The notes under the pieces: generated by a model
Told to the model about the DNA's origin: nothing
What the model saw: the letters and a program-made list of their open reading frames with translations, nothing else
Databases searched by the model: none
In this document: in pieces, positions 10,282 to 21,606 of the stretch
How the letters are laid out: each line of letters begins with the position of its first letter
Position numbering within the stretch: the first letter of the stretch is position 1
Translations under genes and position numbers: made by a program
Origin: Miscanthus floridulus
Lineage: Eukaryota; Streptophyta; Magnoliopsida; Poales; Poaceae
Direction of reading: 5' to 3'
Assembly: GCF_019320115.1 (NCBI RefSeq)
Contig: NC_089581.1
Span: 95,106,802-95,170,801 of the forward strand
DNA length: 64,000 nt

Positions 10282-13200
10282 CTATTGGATAGTTGGAGTT
10301 TGGTCTTTTACTTGGTCACTTGTTTTATTTTTCTGAAAACTGAATGCACTTGCTCTTGGTCTTTTATTTGGACACTTGGTCTATTAGTGTTGCAAGCTGC
10401 TACTTTTCTGAAAACTGAATGCATGTTACTGTGATTGTGCAAGCTGATATTTTTTCCGAAAACTAAATTGCAGTGGCTTGTCCTTTGTCTATTTTACTTC
10501 TAATTAGAATATTGATAAAGGCAGCGCGCTCAGGGAATGCCCATTAGATGGCCTGGGCTCTACTAACTACAATGGTAGAAACAGGTGCTGCAATGTCCTG
10601 CAGATAGTCGATTGCTGGACTGGACAGTAACACCAGCTTGTCTATTTTTTCTGAATTGACTTTTTGTTGCTTAGAACGCTGAGTGAGCATGTCCTGCAGA
10701 TAGTATAACCTGAACTCCTCAAGTACAAAACCAGCGTGTTGCTATGGTGTTCTATTGATAGACCTATGTTTTGATATGCACCTAACTTCTGGAGGACAAC
10801 TCAATGAACCACATGCTGGGAATTGCAGGCATATGACATGTACTTTTACTGTAGAAGTGTGTTGTGTACCAATCCACGGAATTGATCGTTGGTATTCCTG
10901 AAGCTTGTTTTGAAATTCTCATTAATGTAATGGACACATGAATTTTCATGTTTTGGCTAGTGATTGAAAAATCGTGCTAAATTCTTGATAATCTGTGAAC
11001 TGAATGGCTGCTTGCAATTGCTCAAACAAATCTTCGAAATCATCGACCTAGTGTGCTTTACTCTTTTCTCCACAGGCAAGATTAATGGTTTTTGTTACTG
11101 GTGTTTGAATCACAAGCAAGCTAGAATTGCATGGGTTCACCTATTTACGTCCACCTTTGTGTAAACTAACATTCTAATGAAGGCACAATGTTTCACGTGC
11201 AATAAGAATACTGCAGCAGTACAAAATTGTTGATATTGTTTTGTTTTTTGTACGTTTGTTGCAATCTGTTTGATGGAGTTTACCTGGATGCAAGTGGTTC
11301 AGGTCAGAATTAAGTTCATATTCGAAGATATCTTGTGAGGCAGCAATAATGCAAGGTGACTATGCCTTCATCACATAATGTGAAACTGCCAGTTAAGCAG
11401 TCATGAAACTGCTAACCTCAGGACAAACTGCAACGATACAAATCACAACACGCACTGGGTTTTGTTAAGTTCTCACTCTAGTATCAAGCACCTTGCCTTT
11501 TCCACAGACATCATTTCAAGTTGTCCTACACTATCAACCAGCTTGAGACAAAACCACAGTAAGTATTTATTTGTAAATGTTTGGTCAGACAACTGTGGAC
11601 AGGAGGTTAGGTAATTAGGTTACAACCTGCTGCCTGGATTTGGGGGTCAACATGTATGTATAATCCCTTGGAGTGTTAGCTTAGATGAGTTTAGAAAGCA
11701 ACCATATATAGCACAATGATCCTGTGCTTACAGTTACAGGCCACAACCATCTCAGTAAAACACATGTGCAGTACAAGACAATATATAAGAAGACAACTGA
11801 AAGAGTACTGTTCTGCAGATGATTAAGTTCGTTAATGAATAGATCCATGTACCCTGAAAAAAAATGAGCAAACAAGGTACTACTGCACAGCAAGTTGCAT
11901 ATATTATTCTGGTATCTTCAGATGTTGTACAGGAGTATCTCAGATTCAAACTGTTGCTACTTGCTAGTATGGAATGGTAGAATCAGGTAGCTTGTGCCTA
12001 TTTTCAGGCACAGACAGACACAGAGGTTCAGGATTCAAACAGTTTCCTACAGCAGACTGAAACTGAATTCCTCCTGTGTGACTATTTCTAACCAACTATT
12101 GCTGCCAGTAGGACCGACATGCTCCGAGACAAACTAGTTGACGAATTGTCAGCCACACCACAACAGTTCTTGCTTCATCTGCACGCACAAGCATCAAAGT
12201 TGACTTGGCAGGCATGCACTGAAATCTGCATCACTCAATCATGGACAGTTAGGCCTACAATGAGGAAAGATTTGTTTTTTACCACAGTTACTGAATGAAG
12301 TACATCTCGCTGTCCATCAGAGAAAATTGTCGCAGCGGCACAGTTGTGTTGTGTGTCCATCTGACCATCTCGCTGTCCATCAGAGTTCAGAGGGAACCTG
12401 CTCCACGAAAAATATTCCAATGAACATTGCTATCTAAAGACATTGCTGCGTAAGTTCCATGTTCAGCCAAGATGGACTAGAACACTAGTACATTGATTCC
12501 TCCCTGTAGGCTTTTCAACTTGGCCTTTCTGGTTCACTGAATGGATTGCCCTTCAGTGCCTCCTACAATTTGGGAAAAACAAAGTATAGGGAATGCTCAC
12601 AAGTACTGATTGTGTACAGATTGCTTATTTACCTACTAAGCAAAATCACACTGCCTCTGTCCACTGCCCACATGGCCTCTTCGCGATGTGGTGTCCTGCC
12701 AGCACCGTTCTCCTCCTGCTGTGCGGTAATTGTCTGCAGCAAGCCAGCAACAAGCAGGGAAACGATATTGCCTTGTTAGAAGCATCACATACCAAAACCA
12801 TGCATTTACTAGCAAAGTTAATAAGGTAGAGAAAAAGACAGTCACTGAATTCAAATACATGACAGATAATAATTCAGTACGGAAACCATACTTACCATCA
12901 GAAATATGACAGTGCAATCCTTTGATCATGAAACCAGACATACTCCTTCAAAACTAAATGATAATGCACTAATTGCAGTAAGTAGTTTAGACAGATAATA
13001 ATTTTAGGGTCAAATTGGCCCAGATCAGCAACACATCAACACGAACACAAAGCCGATGATATGAACAAACCAAGCATCATGATTCCATGATGTAGTTGCA
13101 ATTTCTGACGAATACATTTACAGACAAAACGTGCTATGTGTCATAGCCTGAGGTCATTTCTAACTATCACTCTCCGCAAGGAAATACTAGAAACAACAGA

Positions 13201-13500
13201 GTTCTGCACTCTATAGCAGCGGTGCCGGAGATCCTCACTGGAGTTTCTCCATCCCGTAGGTATCTTCAGCTCCACTGGCTACCTTTCTTCTTCTTTCTGC
13301 TATCATCTCGGTGTATGCCTGAGAGAAGCCACCACAGGGTCAGTTCTATTCTATCATTCTTTGAACTACGTTTGTAACACAACAGTAAAGTAGCAATGTT
13401 TAGAACAGGGTTAGGCCAAAGGTATTTGACACAGAAGAAATGCTTAATTGACTGATATGCTGCAGCATACCTATTGTGCAACAGCAAGCGGATCCTTGGC
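10282..13500. other. Noncoding interior of the MULE
   Basis: No coding region can be supported in these 3.2 kb between the two converging genes. It should hold both 3' UTRs. The only local structure noted is a 20-bp direct repeat (CATCTCGCTGTCCATCAGAG) at 12303 and 12366. A possible last transposase exon lies near 13500-13540: a donor at the end of SMREE could join to an acceptor there and give a short C-terminal tail. Confidence 0.5.
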
Positions 13501-13596
13501 AAATCATATATCCAGCACATCTTCAGGGAGCTTTGTTTCCTACAAATGAAGAGTAACATTAGCCATAACTAGACAATCCTCACAGACAGGCAATTG

Positions 13597-15768
13597 TTAG
13601 CTTTGATGAACATTACTCTTAACTACCTCTTCTCTCATGGAGCATGTTCGCCGATTGTGACCCTCACCCTTACACAGGGTACATTTCACCTTAGATCTCT
13701 TCTTATTTGAAACCGACTTCAACTTTTTCTTTGGGGCCCCTCTGCCAGGAACATGCATGGGATCCAAGACATTTCTGGACTCTGTAGAATCAACATACAT
13801 GCATTGCGGCAGCACCGAACCATACCTCTTGTCTCCATTCTCTCCTCCGTTTGGCAGGATCATAGCAGCTTCCTCATGCAGAACACGTTTCAGCCGCTCA
13901 TATGCTTCAGGTGAACGAGATGCTAAAAAGGATGCAGTGTGACTGATATTGCGTAGCTCATGGTACCTCTGTAGGCTATCGGAATAGTCATACATGGTGC
14001 TCTTCCTTATAGGAGGAAATGCACTCTTGGCCCCCCTTGTCCACCTTTTCAAAACACAGCAGCTTGGAAGCTTGCGTTCTTTGCGATATCCCAATACAAA
14101 GAAGATGTGTGATCAGGGGGTTCCAAGGGACTACAACTTAAGACAAGAACAAGAAATTCCCTTCAGATTGCCTTCATCAACACATATCTCACATTCAACA
14201 TGGTATTCTCTGTCTCCTTTATCCTCCCTGCCAACAATATACTTAATCGCATCATAGTCATCTAGAATCTCTCTCGCAAAACACTTTTTGGCTGCTTTTA
14301 TGCCGAACTGCACCTTGGCAAAAATTCTTGGTGTGAACGATTTCGCAGCCTCTTTCTCAATAATTGAAGCATCTGGTTCTAAGCATGGCAAAGAATTCAA
14401 CGCTTCAAAGTCCAGATTCGCTTCATTACTGCGCAGCCACGAAAGGCAGTGGTCAAAGTGCTCAACCAGCTCGAACAATGTCATTTTACGATCTAGATTT
14501 ACCTGAAGCCTAGAGTTCAGGCTCTCACTCCGCTAGTTGCTCCTCAGTCCTAAATAGCACTTATCAGCATGGTACGCAGCACACCAGATTTTCCTCCCCT
14601 CATACATCTGATACAACCACGACTCCTTATCTGTAACGTTATGCTTATCCAAGAATTCCAGCCATTTCCTCTCAATCTCTTCTATGGAGCAACAATCATA
14701 AAGGAAATACCTGAAATCAGCCTTCACACCATCATCGTGAAGATTACGCACAATGTTCTGCTCAATATGCCATATGCATAGCCTATGCGATGAATTCGGC
14801 CACACCAGCCTGATTGCTCTCTGCATAGCAAGGTCTCCATCAGTGATCACGGAAACAGGATGCTTCTGAACCATGGCATCAGAGAATGTGCTAAGAATCC
14901 ACACATATGACTTAATTGTCTCCTACGAAATAATTCCACATGCAAAAAGAACTGTGCTGCCATGGTGATTCACCCCAACAAAAGGAACAAGGGGCAGGTT
15001 GTACCGATTCGTTTTGTACGTGCTATCAAATACGATGACATCACCAAATGCTACATAATCAAGCCGACATTGACTATCACACCAGAGCAGTCCCTTAAGG
15101 TGCCCTTTCCCATCAGTCTTGTAGTCGAAGAAGAAATCAGGATCCCTACGTCTACACTCTGTCAGGTAACTAATGACTGTTTGAGCATCACTAGCAGCAA
15201 CTGTCTCCACCTTATTGCGATGGCAGAAATTATACAAGTCCCTTGTTGTGAATCCAACCTTATCATACCCACCGTACTGCATTTCCATAATATCCATTAT
15301 CTAGTGTTTGCGGATCCCAGAAATCTGCATCGCCACAATATCAGTTTTTTGCTCATCGCTGATTCTTCTATGTGAACGCAGAAGACAAGCAAGGTCTCGT
15401 TCCGCCATTGGATGGTTGTGTTCATAGATGAAATCCTTCACATACCACTGCCCTGTGTTCTGTTCCTATGCAATCACAAATTTAGCAGGGCATCCAACAC
15501 GAGTAATATTCCGTGGCTTCCGCTTCTTAATCTCCCTCTTCAGCTCCTTCTCTTCGCGGAAACCTTCACAATTGCAAACAAACTTCTGAAGGGTCCTCTC
15601 ATTGTGGCCGTTGCCCCACTCACAATAGCTTTTCCTAACACTAAATCCTTTCCCCTTTGCGTATTTGTTATAAAACAGATATCCTTCTGTTTCACTACCA
15701 AATTTCTTCCTAACAATTTCATTGTACTCCAGCAAAGAATCAAGATCCGGCATTTCCTCCTGCATCAA
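13597..15768 (-). pseudogene. FAR1/Jittery-type MULE transposase with in-frame stops
   Basis: One uninterrupted phase of 724 codons, with no frameshift. In order: a FAR1 DNA-binding domain (EGYLFYNKYAKGKGFSVRKS, then CNCEGF and GCPAKFVI); the MULE DDE domain with VIVFDSTYKTN and VSVITDGDLAMQRAI supplying the two Asp and RSESLNS the Glu; a SWIM zinc finger (CSC...SH); and a CCHC knuckle (CTLCKGEGHNRRTC). Six stops break it: TAG at 15466, 15301, 14923, 14533 and 14131, and TGA at 14113, the last at the third metal ligand of SWIM. The family would move the element by cut-and-paste. It should be transcribed from the right inverted repeat, with a 5' UTR intron ending just before the first codons (acceptor near 15757). 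The ATG could be 15765; the exact start is uncertain. Confidence 0.9.
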
Positions 15769-17017
15769 TCAACAACATTTGAGAAAAGTCTAAAGGAATA
15801 GTTCTGTAAAGGCACGATTTCATACTACATTTTCACATACAAGTCATTCAGTTGCTCTACCAAGTAGCGCTGATAGTGAAGTGCCTAAATATAGCAAACA
15901 AAGTACTGGAAAAAAAATTATAACTAGCAGCAGCAAGCATCCATACGGTAATGTCAAAAAATATTCGGGACTACAGTATGACAACTCTTGTTTTCCTTTC
16001 CCATTCGCACATATTACTATATTATTGTGGCATCAACAGCATTCATGTTCATAGATATCTTTTCTTTCACAAGGAAAGCCAACGGAGGAGCCTCCCAGTG
16101 CCAAGGCCGGGGATTGAAGCCGGGATGCTGGTTTGAGGGCTGGCTCAAGGAACCACCCGGACTAATAGCCCTACTGTTCATACAGTATCTACTAGGCTAA
16201 AAAGGGTTTATCCGCTCTTAAGGATATGCGGCCATTTTTAATCATTCCCCAAGGACCAGAGTATCAGACTTTGTTCCAATAAGTGTGGCCATCTACCAAG
16301 ACAAGATAAAATTTGGAATCAGGCACCTATGCTGCAAAGCTAATGCTGTAATTGAATTTTATAGTGTAAAGTTATGAACCCTGAAATCATATTGCTAGTT
16401 TTGTTTGACCATTCTCAATGACAATAAACATTACGATAGAGAGTCAACGTATCTGTTGATATTATTAGTACTTAAACTTGCCCAGCAGTAATAAAATAAA
16501 CTTGTTAGACATAGGTGTTGTACCTCTTCATCTGTGTCATTTACGTATGCCCATTATTTAGCAATGTGGTTGTGGTGTTTATTTCTAAATCTTTTAGATC
16601 TTCTATGGGATATGCATTTAGGCTTTGCAAAAATTCTATGATTGAATGCTAATGATGTGGCATTGAATATGAAGAAACAACGAACTTGTCAACTATGAAA
16701 AATAAAGAAATCACTAGGGCACATTTGAAGAAGCTTGTCTCAAAATGTTTCTGATAGTAGTTTTTGATTTTTTGATGTTATGTTACTAGAGGGTTTTTTT
16801 TATTTACAGGTGATTTAGCAGATAAATCCCTTTTCAGGGTGTGCTCATTTGATTACAGGTAGTAGAAAACCAGTACTAGCAATGTCTGGTAAAACAACGC
16901 TGCTAGAAAGGAATATATATTCCATCTACCAATAAGTGTGGCCATCTACCAATTGTGTGAGTAGTTTTCGCAGTAGACTTTGGATTAGAGTAGTATGGTA
17001 TGTGTTTATCTGAAATG
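15769..17017. other. Noncoding region upstream of the MULE transposase
   Basis: Likely the 5' UTR intron of the transposase, between the right-arm donor (17185) and the acceptor near 15757. No gene is seen. A segment at about 16078-16195 (GCCGGGGATTGAAGCCGGG, then repeats around GGCTGGCTCAAGG) has, on the minus strand, a B-box-like string (GGCTTCAATCCCC). It could be a tRNA-derived SINE remnant; this is weak. Confidence 0.4.
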
Positions 17018-18016
17018 AGTTTATGTTTGCTCCTGCCTCTGCAGTGTATGCAATTCTGAATACTTAAATTGAAAGAAACAGTGAAGAACAACTGCATTTG
17101 CAACTGAAATCCTTGTCGATTTCCATCAACCAAACCAACAATACCTACATAAGAGATACACGAATGGCACCGACGAATTGCTCACCTCGCTGCGAAGGTC
17201 GTGGAGGGTTCTAGACGCCGGTGACGAGGTGAAGGCGGAGATCAGTGGCGGCGGCAGGTAGAGCTCCGGGCGGCGGCTATGGCGGTGCACGTTCTAGGGC
17301 TAGGGCTCGGGGCGGCTCCTGTAGGGTTCAAAGGGTGCGGCGCGGTGCTCTGGGCCTAATCTTCATATGCACGGGCGCGGGGAACCTCGGGGGGCGCGTG
17401 CACGGGAATCGGTTGGCGGTGGATTCGCCCGGTCGATGCGGCGCAACGGGGAAGGGACCGGGTCGCTGACGCATGCGCTCGGCTGCGGTTGCTGGGCCTA
17501 TCGGCCTGCGTGCGCACGCGATGAATCGAGGAGGGGGAGTGGGCGGCGGCTGGGCCTGCCCATCATGAGGTGGTGGCCCAACTAAGCCACGTGAATACGG
17601 CAGTCAGCCATCTGCACCCGGTTTAGTCCCACCTCGCTCGCTGAGCAGCGAAGAACGCAGCTTAAAAGAACAGGAGAAGAAGCAGGGATTGAACTCCTAA
17701 ACTATACAGTACCTACTCTCACTCGTCACTTGGGCCAATCGGGCTGGCGCGGCCTAGTTGGGCTCCCTCCGTGGTCGAGCCCGACCTAGCTGACGCTGGC
17801 CCGTGGCAACAAATTTTTTTGCCACCATTTATTTTAAATTTTTTTATATCTGCCGCTAGTGAGGCTATCACCATTCATATCCAAATTCTATGTATTGTAT
17901 TTATTTTTCACCCTCCACAATCTTTTCCTCATCCATAATCCATGCTAATTGTTTTGAGTTACACTACTAATTGCTAATAAAAAGCCAAAACTTAAAAATA
18001 AGAAACACTCGAGTTC
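17018..18016 (-). repeat. Right terminal inverted repeat of the MULE
   Basis: The inverted partner of 7118-8108. The donor-like site is conserved (reverse complement GCGAG|GTGAG at 17185-17190). The TATA-like string of the left arm (GCATATAAAG) reads GCATATGAAG here, so the promoter driving the transposase may be weakened. Confidence 0.88.
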
Positions 18017-18350
18017 ACACTTTAAAAAACTCGAGATTCCATTCAGAGCCAACCAAAGCAATGTCAACACCTCCTGGGAAAGGTTTCACGAGCACATGAA
18101 AAATTGCTTTTCTAGCATGATCCAATTTACGTTTTGGTTTACAGATCATACAGAGTAGCGACCAAGTTCAATGTTACAGCCAACAGATTCTGCTTATCGA
18201 TGTCTCATTGCAGTGTCAAATCTCGTCTCAACATTAACAACGTTACAATCATACAAAGTAGGGCCGTAGGGCTGTAGGGACAATCATACATAACCTTGCA
18301 ACTATAACAATGCGAGGTCATGAATATAACCTACTGAGTGCATTAGGAAG

Positions 18351-18797
18351 TTACATGCAAGTATTTTTTGATGTTTCAGCCCAGTCTTTGTTGGGCTCTC
18401 CCTTTGAAGATGCATGCCTCTTGTGACCACTCCGAGTCAATAGCGCAATGCTATTTGATCTTGGCATCTGGACAGCCCCAGCAACACAATCTCCAGCATG
18501 AGCACAGCTCCAAACTCGAGAAGGCCCTTCCCCTAGTGAACGTTATCTTCGGAATCCATTTTTTAACCTGCAAATTGACCATTGCTCGGTATCTTTACCA
18601 GCCAGCTTCTCGCACACATGGCAAGGAGGGTCATGCTTCTGCCCCTTGGGAGTGGTCCACTCTAAACACTCAGCATGGTAGACATGGGAGCATGGGAGAA
18701 CACCAGCAACCGGTAAATCTCCAGTGCGTACAATTCTACAAGAACCCCAAGGTGACCTCTTTGTCACAAGCCTCTCACAGAGGTCACACCTTGTTTT
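18351..18797 (-). pseudogene. RING-H2 zinc-finger gene fragment (3' exon)
   Basis: A minus-strand exon after a good acceptor (ATGCAG at about 18800). It encodes KTRCDLCERLVTKRSPWGSC and then the RING-H2 core GVLPCSHVYHAECLE...DPPCHVC, typical of a plant RING/U-box family likely to act as an E3 ubiquitin ligase. After GFRR there is a TAA (18543-18545). The same frame then continues as RSLGEGPSRVWSCAHAGDC and ends at TAA 18351-18353, the expected family C-terminus. One nonsense change therefore splits it. Only this exon is recognised; upstream exons are missing or lie beyond the AT-rich stretch to the right. It sits about 330 bp outside the MULE arm and may be a capture or a decayed host gene. 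Confidence 0.75.
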
Positions 18798-18829
18798 CTG
18801 CATTACATTATTACGACACAAGGTAACTG

Positions 18830-20240
18830 AAGAAACTAGATCAACAACCTCAGCAAGAACTTGAAAACCTCTACAGTGAAGTGTGGAGAGGAAAATGAAA
18901 GCCGGTGACAGATGATGGAGACCGACTGTGGCTTCACGGCGGCGAGCAGGTGATGGCGAACGATCAGTCGGGAGACAACAAAAGGACGCGCAGAGTCGTC
19001 TAGGCGTGATTCACTGGTGACACACATGATCACAGACTATTGCTACACTGATTTTCCATACCACCTATATTAGTTCTGAAATGAAAAAAAAATCAAGTCA
19101 AGTCGAAGCATGAATTCTATGAAAAATTGATAATGTTAAGTCGAAGCATGAATACTATAGAAATAAAGCACCACCAACTCAGACTTTTCAAATGTTAGTA
19201 TTAGTATCATAGTATGCTTTGCATTTTTTCTAAGAAAAACTGATAATGAATATGCAATGTGTCACAATACTAAATCACAATTGTGTAGGGTCCTATCTCA
19301 TATTCTGCATATACCACCAGATAATAATGACCTCACCTTTTGTATATCAGATTATCACCCAAAGGTGTCTGGTGACAATACTCTCTGTTTTTCCCTTCCC
19401 CATACTGCTCTGAACAAGAAAAAACACTAATGAAACTGAGGCATTATTACGTTGAGCAGGAAAAAAAATAATTGGATCGGCTTTTAGCAGTAAAAGAAAA
19501 ATAATTAACATTCCATAAGAACATGTATTATGCAACCTATCAAGCAGCACTGTTTTTTCACTTTCAACATTTAAAGCAACAAATCCATACGACTATATGA
19601 AAAATAACATTGGCAACCAAAATCCAGTGTACATTCACGTTTAACTCTGAACATCAAGCAAGTTCTTAACCAGGATAAATTCTAAATTTTTTTTGTTGCA
19701 GTTTAAACAGTCACTGAACTATGAACTAAGAACCAGTTTTCAGCTTTTTAACACTATATAATTTAGAGGCACTCATATGTATATTTTTCCCAAAAATCCT
19801 ACCTAAAGATACCAACTTTAGTAATCCTCCCCACTGCAAGCGATTAATTTTTCAGAAAACTAGGTACTCCATCTGCTAGCTGCAATCAATTTAACCAACA
19901 GGCATGACAACCTAAAACAAATTGGATAATAACTAAGTAGTAAAAAGAATTCATAATAATTGTAGTATACCTCAGTCTGATGTTCACTACAATTAACTAT
20001 TTGCCTAAAATAAGGAAGCATTGGGCAATTAAAAGGATATAGATTAAAGATCTAGAAAATTAACTAAACAGAAATCAAACATTTTCAGATACACGAGTTT
20101 CTAATTCCAATTAGAACAAGAATCCTCTAGATCCACAACCCAAGAACAAATTGCCTCCAGAAGACAGTGACATTACCATAGTTGAGGCAACAGCTGACTA
20201 AATTTCGATCTTGTTAGAGATGGGCAACAACACAAGCAGC
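18830..20240. other. AT-rich stretch without a gene
   Basis: No coding region or clear element was seen. If the RING exon and the GC-rich block at 20.3-20.6 kb are one gene, this is its intron. Confidence 0.4.
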
Positions 20241-20287
20241 GTGTATGGACGTGCTATGGCCTATGGGGAAGTGCATAGATTATACCT

Positions 20288-20640
20288 GGATGGGAGGAGG
20301 CGATAGGGCAGTTTCGGTGGAGGCGGGGGTCCTGATGCGGAGGACACCGCCGGCCGCGGCGGCGGAGGTCGGCGGAGGTGCCGCTCGCGTCAGGCGGCGG
20401 CGCCGGGGAGGAGGGAGGAGCGACGGCGCTAGGCACAGGCGAGGGTAGGCCGGCGACGACGGTGCCGCGCGAGGGCGGATGCAGGCCGGCGACGGCTAGG
20501 GCTAGCGCGAGGGATGGGCGCCGGTGCTGTGGGGAGGCGGATGTCGGGCAGGCCGGTGACGTTTCCCTTCTCGTGGGTGCGTGGGCAGGCTGGGAGGTGG
20601 GCCGGCGGGGGTGGTGGGTTGGCTTTGCGAAATGACCATA
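20288..20640 (-). other. GC-rich block, possible first exon or 5' UTR on the minus strand
   Basis: A sharply bounded GC-rich island of the sort seen at grass gene starts. On the minus strand it ends in a donor-like CCATCCAG|GTATAATC (about 20288), and the next recognisable minus-strand exon is the RING fragment at 18797. Both strands have long open frames, as expected from composition alone, so no protein is called. Confidence 0.3.
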
Positions 20641-21263
20641 ATGCCCTTGAATGAATAAAATCAATAAAAATAGCTATTTTGGGTAGGCATGAGGAAGCGT
20701 CAGCAAGCGTTAGGAAGCATTTTCAACCATTGTAAAATGGCTCTTAATTTATATATGTGGAAACTATAATGACGGTTAAAAAGGTACGGAGAGAGCACTT
20801 CCCTTTCCTTTCTCATCACGCGTGGATTTGTGAATATACAATCTGCATTCTGGTTGGTATGGCAGCTGGACTCCGTGTATTAGACAATTGAAATCACCCT
20901 GAGAAGGCCAGACAACTCAGTCGGAAAGCCTAATAGGCTCTGGAAAGCGCAAATAAAATCACCCGGAGCAGCTGGACAGGGCAGACGAATTCTAGAAAAT
21001 TCATACAAAAATGCTGGAAGTTGTTGGAACCTGACTTGATCCGGAGCAATCTGTAACAACGTACAAGAAGAACCTCCTCAAGTGTCAGAATAAATATAGG
21101 CATCCAAGTGAGCTGAGTGAAATACGCACTCAGCCAACCAAGCCGAGCGAATAAACATACACGGCCATCCAAGCTGACTGTATGTATTCGGACAAATTTG
21201 AACGTGAACAATTCTTTTAGAGCTTCATTTGCAGTGCTACATTTTTTGTCCCGTCGACAATTT

Positions 21264-21470
21264 TGCCCACCTTTTTTCCAATTTTGTAGCTGACTATTCT
21301 AATATAATATTCTTGATAAATTTTCTTCTTCTGAAACAAATACTTTTCTCTGATAAGGACTGTCTTTGACCACCCTTATTCCAGTTTTCTAGCTGACTAT
21401 TCTAATGTTCCTTGATGATTTTTCTTCTTCTCAAAAGCAATGGCTACTATTTTATCAGATAATGACCGTG
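21264..21470. repeat. Imperfect ~100-bp tandem duplication upstream of the dioxygenase
   Basis: The segment with GTAGCTGACTATTCTAAT (about 21285) recurs as CTAGCTGACTATTCTAAT (about 21388). Similar TTTTCTTCTTCT and TATCAGATAA/CTGATAAGG flanks follow in the same order. The two copies sit in the likely promoter of the following gene. Confidence 0.65.
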
Positions 21471-21531
21471 CTTGACTAACTGGTGATAACTTCAACTGTA
21501 AGTTTTAGGGCCCCTGGCAGACTATAAGTAT

Positions 21532-21606
21532 GATGGAAGATCGAGCTCTCTATATTCAATTCAGCAAGAGGCAATAAACACTTAAGTACCCCATCCCAGA
21601 ACACTA
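21532..21606 (+). promoter_or_regulatory. Putative core promoter and 5' leader of the dioxygenase gene
   Basis: A TATA-like CTATAAGTA (about 21532-21540) lies 67 bases before the ATG. A second AT-rich CTATATTCA occurs near 21550. The leader has no upstream ATG between 21545 and the start codon. Confidence 0.4.

Larger units (their letters stand above)
7118..18016. mobile_element. Mutator-like element (MULE) with ~1-kb inverted repeats and two converging genes
   Basis: Sequence from about 7118 to 8108 returns in inverted form from about 18016 to 17018. Between these arms lie an intact coiled-coil gene on the plus strand and a FAR1-type MULE transposase on the minus strand, so transcription from the two arms converges, as in maize MuDR. 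Arm homology ends near AAAGTGTGAACTCGA on both sides. No clean 9-bp target duplication could be found, partly because the left end is duplicated. The transposase frame is closed by stop codons, so the copy is probably not autonomous. The outer limits are uncertain by tens of bases, and the left arrays may also belong to the element. Confidence 0.85.

Noticed and set aside
13597..15768. Recoded gene with TAG read as glutamine
   Set aside because: Nuclear plant genes use the standard code, and the TGA falls on a zinc-binding Cys. Methyl-cytosine decay explains the pattern more simply.
20254..20664. 136-codon minus-strand Pro/Ala/Arg-rich frame
   Set aside because: Composition-driven; the opposite strand is open too, and no domain is visible. 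Kept only as a possible 5' exon.
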